Shown one piece after another: positions 6,223-9,447 of a DNA stretch of 9,447 bases. Position 1 is the first letter of the stretch; every line of letters starts with the position of its first letter. The notes beneath the pieces are model-generated. The model saw only the letters and a program-made list of their open reading frames with translations. It made no database searches and was not told the DNA's origin. The stretch spans positions 1 to 9,447 of the forward strand of contig JAYSTR010000140.1 in NCBI GenBank assembly GCA_043719555.1, written 5' to 3'. This stretch comes from UBA4416 sp043719555 (GTDB taxonomy: Bacteria > Bacteroidota > Bacteroidia > B-17B0 > Aurantibacillaceae). A program made the translations under genes and the position numbers.

Positions 6223-9200
6223 ATGAAAAAACTATTAACCTTATTATTTTTAAGTGTATCGTTGTTAATAAATGCGCAAGCTCCTAGCCAAATCTCTTAT
6301 CAAGGTGTTGCACGAACTACAAATGGAACCGTTTTATCAAACTCTCCTATTGGGATAAAGTTTGATATCCACCAGGGCTCTGCAACTGGCTCTATCGTAT
6401 TTAGTGAAACACATACAGGTTTAAACACAAATGCCTTTGGTTTATTTACAACATATATAGGTTCAGTAAATAATTTAGCAATAGTAAATTGGGCTGCTGG
6501 CCCATTTTTCATTGAAGTTTCTATTGACCCAAATACAGGCACTTATAATTCTTTAGGATCACAACAATTAATGAGTGTTCCGTATGCATTATACGCTGGC
6601 TCTGCTCCTGCTCCATTGGTAAGCTATACCAATAATATACTTTCAGTTGGCGGAAATACAACTGCTATTACAACTGGCTCAACAACTTATGTTCAAGGTA
6701 ATGGCATTAGTATTACAGGAAATACAATTACAAACATAGCACCTAATCAAACCGTAAATATTACAGGGTCAGGCGTTTCAGGTGCATATCCAAACTACAG
6801 TATTACTTCCCCAACTGTGCAAACTTATAGTGCTGGCAACGGAATCGATATTAATGCATCGGGTGTTATTTCAAATACAGCTGTAGTTGTTACACCAACT
6901 ATTATTGGTACAAATGGCACTCAAGTAAATGGCACTTACCCTAACTTAACTATTACTTCGCCAACTGTGCAAACATATAGTGCAGGAAGCGGAATCGACA
7001 TAAATGCATCGGGTGTTATTTCAAATACTGCTGTAGTTGTTACACCAACTATTATAGGTACAAATGGTACTCAAGTAAATGGCACCTATCCTAACTTAAC
7101 TATTACTTCGCCAACTGTGCAAACTTATAGTGCTGGCAACGGAATTGGAATTAATGCTTTGGGAGTTATTTCCAATACCGCAATAGCTGTAACACCGACT
7201 ATTACAGGATTAGGAACCACAACTGTAAATGGGACTTATCCAACTTTAACTATTGAAACTCCAACCGTTGCACCAGATCAAATTGTTTCGTTGTTGGGTA
7301 TAAACGCAGCAACAGTAACAGGAGCTTATCCAAACTTCACAGTCAATGTTCCTACTGGAACAACTTTACCAAATGGATTCAATGGTCAATTATTATTTCA
7401 TAATGGTACTGTATGGGATACTATCCCTCGTAATAATTTATTTTTTGATGGTACAAATTTTGGAATTGGAACAACATCTCCGCAAGCAAATTTTCATGTT
7501 GTAGGCCGTGGTATATTTAACTCTGATTTAACAACTCCACAAATTTATACTGATAATATAAAAATTACTGGCGGCACATCAGGTCAAATATTAACAAGTG
7601 ATCCTAGTGGCAACGGAACATGGCAAAATTTACCAACTGTCAGTACACCAACTATAATAAGTGGTGGTGTTGCCAATACAACAAATCCATCAACTAATGT
7701 GTATATAGTAGATGTTCCTGCTCCAGCCTTATCATATACAAATGCAACAAATGTATTAAGCTTATCCCAAAATGGTTCAGTATCAACGGTAACATTAACT
7801 GGCTTGGGTTCAAATACAATTAATATAGTTGGCAGTGGTATAGCAGCTGTTACTCCTACTACTGGAAGTAATTTTACGGTGAATGTTCCAAGTCCAGCAT
7901 ATACTTCAAATGGGCCAACAACTATAACAGGTTCATATCCTAACTACACTGTTAACTCTGTTGTTACTCCATCTACAACCCTAATACAAGGAAATAACAT
8001 TACTTTAAATCAATCTGCTAATACCTATACCATTTCTTCACCAGCATATTCAATTACTTTGCCAGGCGGCAATACAGTTCTAATTACAAACGGCATCAGT
8101 ACAAGTACTGCTGCAATTAACGCTACTAATTTAACTTTAACAGGTGTAAATAATAATATTTTATCTGCAGGTGGCAATACCGTTGGATTAAATAACTATG
8201 ATGCTGGATCAAATCTTGCTAGAACTGGCATTGCTCCAAACTATACACTCTCTGCACCTAGTTACTCATTAACATCAAACTCAAATACCTTAACATTAAA
8301 TAATGGCGTAAGTATTACTACTGCAACTGTTCCTGCGATTACTTTACCAATATTATCATATACTGCAGGTTCTTTAGGCGGAAAATTACAATCAGGTCCG
8401 GCTACAAACACAGTTAGTATTCCTAATTATACAATAACAAATACGACAAATACGATAAGTATTTCGAATGGAGTAGCAACTTCATCAGTGGCTATTCCAG
8501 TTCCAGTTTTATCCATAACAGGAAATACTTTACAATCAGGTCCTCTTAGTAACACGATAACTCTACCAGCTGGAATTTCAGGAACTGGAACGCAAAGTTA
8601 TGTACCTGTTTGGACAACTACAAATTCAATAGGTAGCTCAACCATTAGTGATCAATTAGGGAATATTGGAATTAATGGTTTAGCGAATAATGAAGGAAGA
8701 TTTGTTATTACCCATAATGCAACAACAGCCTATCCTTCTTTTCATTTAAAGGAAACTTCAGGTGCTTTAAGTCGAATTAAATTTTCGAATATAGGCGTTG
8801 CTAATAAGTATTTTGAAGCTGGAGCGAGCAATAATGCAACAGATGCCAATGCCGCTTATAGCTTAAGTTATTTTGATGGTGCAACCTACAAATCGCGTTT
8901 TTTAGTATATGGTAACGGGATGACATCAATTAATAATTTAAATACAGCCCTAGGAACATTTCACGTACAAGATAATACAACTAATGGCGGTATCATTTCC
9001 GAAGGATTTAATCAACCTGCGCAAGTTATTTTAGCACGAAATAATCAAACCGCATTAACAAGAATTGCCGTAAACGCTGGAGACAATTTAGGTAATTTAA
9101 TTTTTAGTGGTTATAACAATGCGGGCAACTACAATGGTAATAGTGCAAAAATATCAGCTAAAGCTACCGAAGCTTTTACAAGTGTAAGTCAAGGCAGCGA

Positions 9201-9447
9201 CATGTTATTTAGCACTGTGAAACTTGGAACTGTTACAACTTTAAATGTTTTAAAATTAGGCGATAATGGCGATGTAATTGTTAACCCAAATAATGATAGT
9301 AACAACTCTTTATTTTATGCAAAAACTAGAGTGCGTTTAGATTCTTCGTTAACATTTGGAGGTTATAACGCTACCTCTCCGCCTCAATCGTTTGTTGGAG
9401 AAGGGCGCATTTATTATGATCGAACTTTGCAAAAATTTAGAGTTTCA
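6223..9447 (+). CDS. large secreted fibre-like repeat protein, 3' end outside the window
   Basis: The frame from ATG 6223 runs without a stop for 1075 codons to the window edge. Residues 1-19 are a signal peptide (MKKLLTLLFLSVSLLINAQ). Residues 22-128 are the N-terminal module common in Bacteroidota surface proteins: ISYQGVARTTNG, FSETHTGLNTNAFGLF, FFIEVSIDP, QQLMSVPYALYAGS. Residues 150-370 are tandem repeats built on a 'GTYPNLTITSPTVQTYSAGNGI' theme. Residues 407-470 hold a tail-fibre-like unit (NFGIGTTSPQANFHVVG, then GGTSGQILTSDPSGNGTWQN). A second repeat family follows (about 688-782), then GTGTQSYVPVWTTTNSIG (787-804) with IGINGLANNEGRF, and a more normally charged region ending in GEGRIYYDRTLQKFRVS, which in such proteins lies near the C-terminal attachment or chaperone part. 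No cysteine is present. Inference: an elongated, probably trimeric beta-structured adhesin or fibre on the cell surface. The secretion signal (for example a type IX C-terminal domain) or a peptidase S74-type end would lie past the window. It is not evidence of a prophage, as no phage genes are nearby. Confidence 0.85.
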   Translation, partial: MKKLLTLLFLSVSLLINAQAPSQISYQGVARTTNGTVLSNSPIGIKFDIHQGSATGSIVFSETHTGLNTNAFGLFTTYIGSVNNLAIVNWAAGPFFIEVSIDPNTGTYNSLGSQQLMSVPYALYAGSAPAPLVSYTNNILSVGGNTTAITTGSTTYVQGNGISITGNTITNIAPNQTVNITGSGVSGAYPNYSITSPTVQTYSAGNGIDINASGVISNTAVVVTPTIIGTNGTQVNGTYPNLTITSPTVQTYSAGSGIDINASGVISNTAVVVTPTIIGTNGTQVNGTYPNLTITSPTVQTYSAGNGIGINALGVISNTAIAVTPTITGLGTTTVNGTYPTLTIETPTVAPDQIVSLLGINAATVTGAYPNFTVNVPTGTTLPNGFNGQLLFHNGTVWDTIPRNNLFFDGTNFGIGTTSPQANFHVVGRGIFNSDLTTPQIYTDNIKITGGTSGQILTSDPSGNGTWQNLPTVSTPTIISGGVANTTNPSTNVYIVDVPAPALSYTNATNVLSLSQNGSVSTVTLTGLGSNTINIVGSGIAAVTPTTGSNFTVNVPSPAYTSNGPTTITGSYPNYTVNSVVTPSTTLIQGNNITLNQSANTYTISSPAYSITLPGGNTVLITNGISTSTAAINATNLTLTGVNNNILSAGGNTVGLNNYDAGSNLARTGIAPNYTLSAPSYSLTSNSNTLTLNNGVSITTATVPAITLPILSYTAGSLGGKLQSGPATNTVSIPNYTITNTTNTISISNGVATSSVAIPVPVLSITGNTLQSGPLSNTITLPAGISGTGTQSYVPVWTTTNSIGSSTISDQLGNIGINGLANNEGRFVITHNATTAYPSFHLKETSGALSRIKFSNIGVANKYFEAGASNNATDANAAYSLSYFDGATYKSRFLVYGNGMTSINNLNTALGTFHVQDNTTNGGIISEGFNQPAQVILARNNQTALTRIAVNAGDNLGNLIFSGYNNAGNYNGNSAKISAKATEAFTSVSQGSDMLFSTVKLGTVTTLNVLKLGDNGDVIVNPNNDSNNSLFYAKTRVRLDSSLTFGGYNATSPPQSFVGEGRIYYDRTLQKFRVS
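6805..7254 (+). repeat. three tandem 150-bp (50-codon) repeats inside the surface-protein gene
   Basis: Copies lie at 6805-6954, 6955-7104 and 7105-7254, exactly 150 bp each and in frame. Copies 1 and 2 differ at 12 positions, 11 of them synonymous; the exception is Asn to Ser in AGNGI/AGSGI. Copy 3 matches copy 1 at 38 of its first 39 bases and then diverges at about 30 of the next 111. The encoded unit is T-S-P-T-V-Q-T-Y-S-A-G-N-G-I, then a GVISNTA section, TPTI-G and NGTYPNLTI. A degenerate copy precedes the array (about 6682-6804, TTYVQGNGISITG to GAYPNYSI), and traces follow it (GAYPNFTVN at 7321-7347). Confidence 0.93.
8284..8568 (+). repeat. second, diverged repeat pair in the surface-protein gene
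   Basis: Copy A (8284-8424) encodes NTLTLNNGVSITTATVP, then LPILSYTAG, KLQSGPATNTVSIP. Copy B (8449-8568) encodes NTISISNGVATSSVAIP, then VPVLSITGN, TLQSGPLSNTITLP. The pattern is the same throughout, and the 14 bases ttacaatcaggtcc are identical in both. Related pieces occur earlier, as LSYTNATNVLSLSQNGSVSTVTL (about 7729-7797). This unit is distinct from the 150-bp family upstream. Confidence 0.7.

Noticed and set aside
6300..6542. 80-codon open frame on the minus strand
   Set aside because: It is antisense to the N-terminal module of the surface protein, whose own translation matches a known Bacteroidota pattern.
6805..7254. CRISPR-like array
   Set aside because: The 150-bp units are contiguous, in frame and coding, with no short identical repeats separated by unique spacers.
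6223..9447. Prophage tail fibre
   Set aside because: The tail-fibre-like modules tempt this reading, but the protein has a signal peptide and a Bacteroidota surface-protein N-terminus, and no phage structural or lysis gene is nearby.

Overview
The window looks like chromosomal DNA of a low-GC member of the Bacteroidota. The evidence is the protein repertoire: a PD40 propeller protein of the OmpA-associated type, a two-copy DUF4476 protein, a MORN_2 (YwqK-like) exported protein, and a very long Thr/Asn/Gly-rich surface protein with the N-terminal module and 'GIGTTSP' modules typical of this phylum. Perfect matches to the Bacteroidota -7 promoter element (TAnnTTTG) also occur where promoters are expected. 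I cannot place it below phylum from the sequence. No insertion sequence, CRISPR array, tRNA or rRNA was seen.

Left part (1-2060). The 3' end of a PD40 propeller gene on the + strand meets a saccharopine dehydrogenase-family gene on the - strand. They share one perfect-palindrome bidirectional terminator. The dehydrogenase gene and the next + strand gene are divergent, and both promoters appear to lie in a gap of about 57 bp, with -7 boxes 4 bp apart.

Middle (2090-5992). All genes are on the + strand. An exported DUF4476 protein is followed one base later by a four-helix DUF423 membrane protein, probably as an operon. Then come thioredoxin reductase (trxB), an exported MORN-repeat protein, and single-stranded DNA-binding protein (ssb), which ends at a strong hairpin terminator. 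These look like mostly independent housekeeping or envelope genes rather than one pathway.

Right part (6223-9447, open at the window edge). One uninterrupted reading frame of at least 1075 codons encodes a secreted, fibre-like surface protein. It has a signal peptide, the conserved Bacteroidota N-terminal module, three 150-bp tandem repeats with degenerate flanking copies, a second repeat family, and tail-fibre-like modules. It has no cysteine, and residues 47-402 contain no lysine or arginine. This is the most unusual object in the window. I found no convincing sign of a new multi-gene system; the interest lies in this protein's repeat structure and composition and in a few regulatory arrangements.
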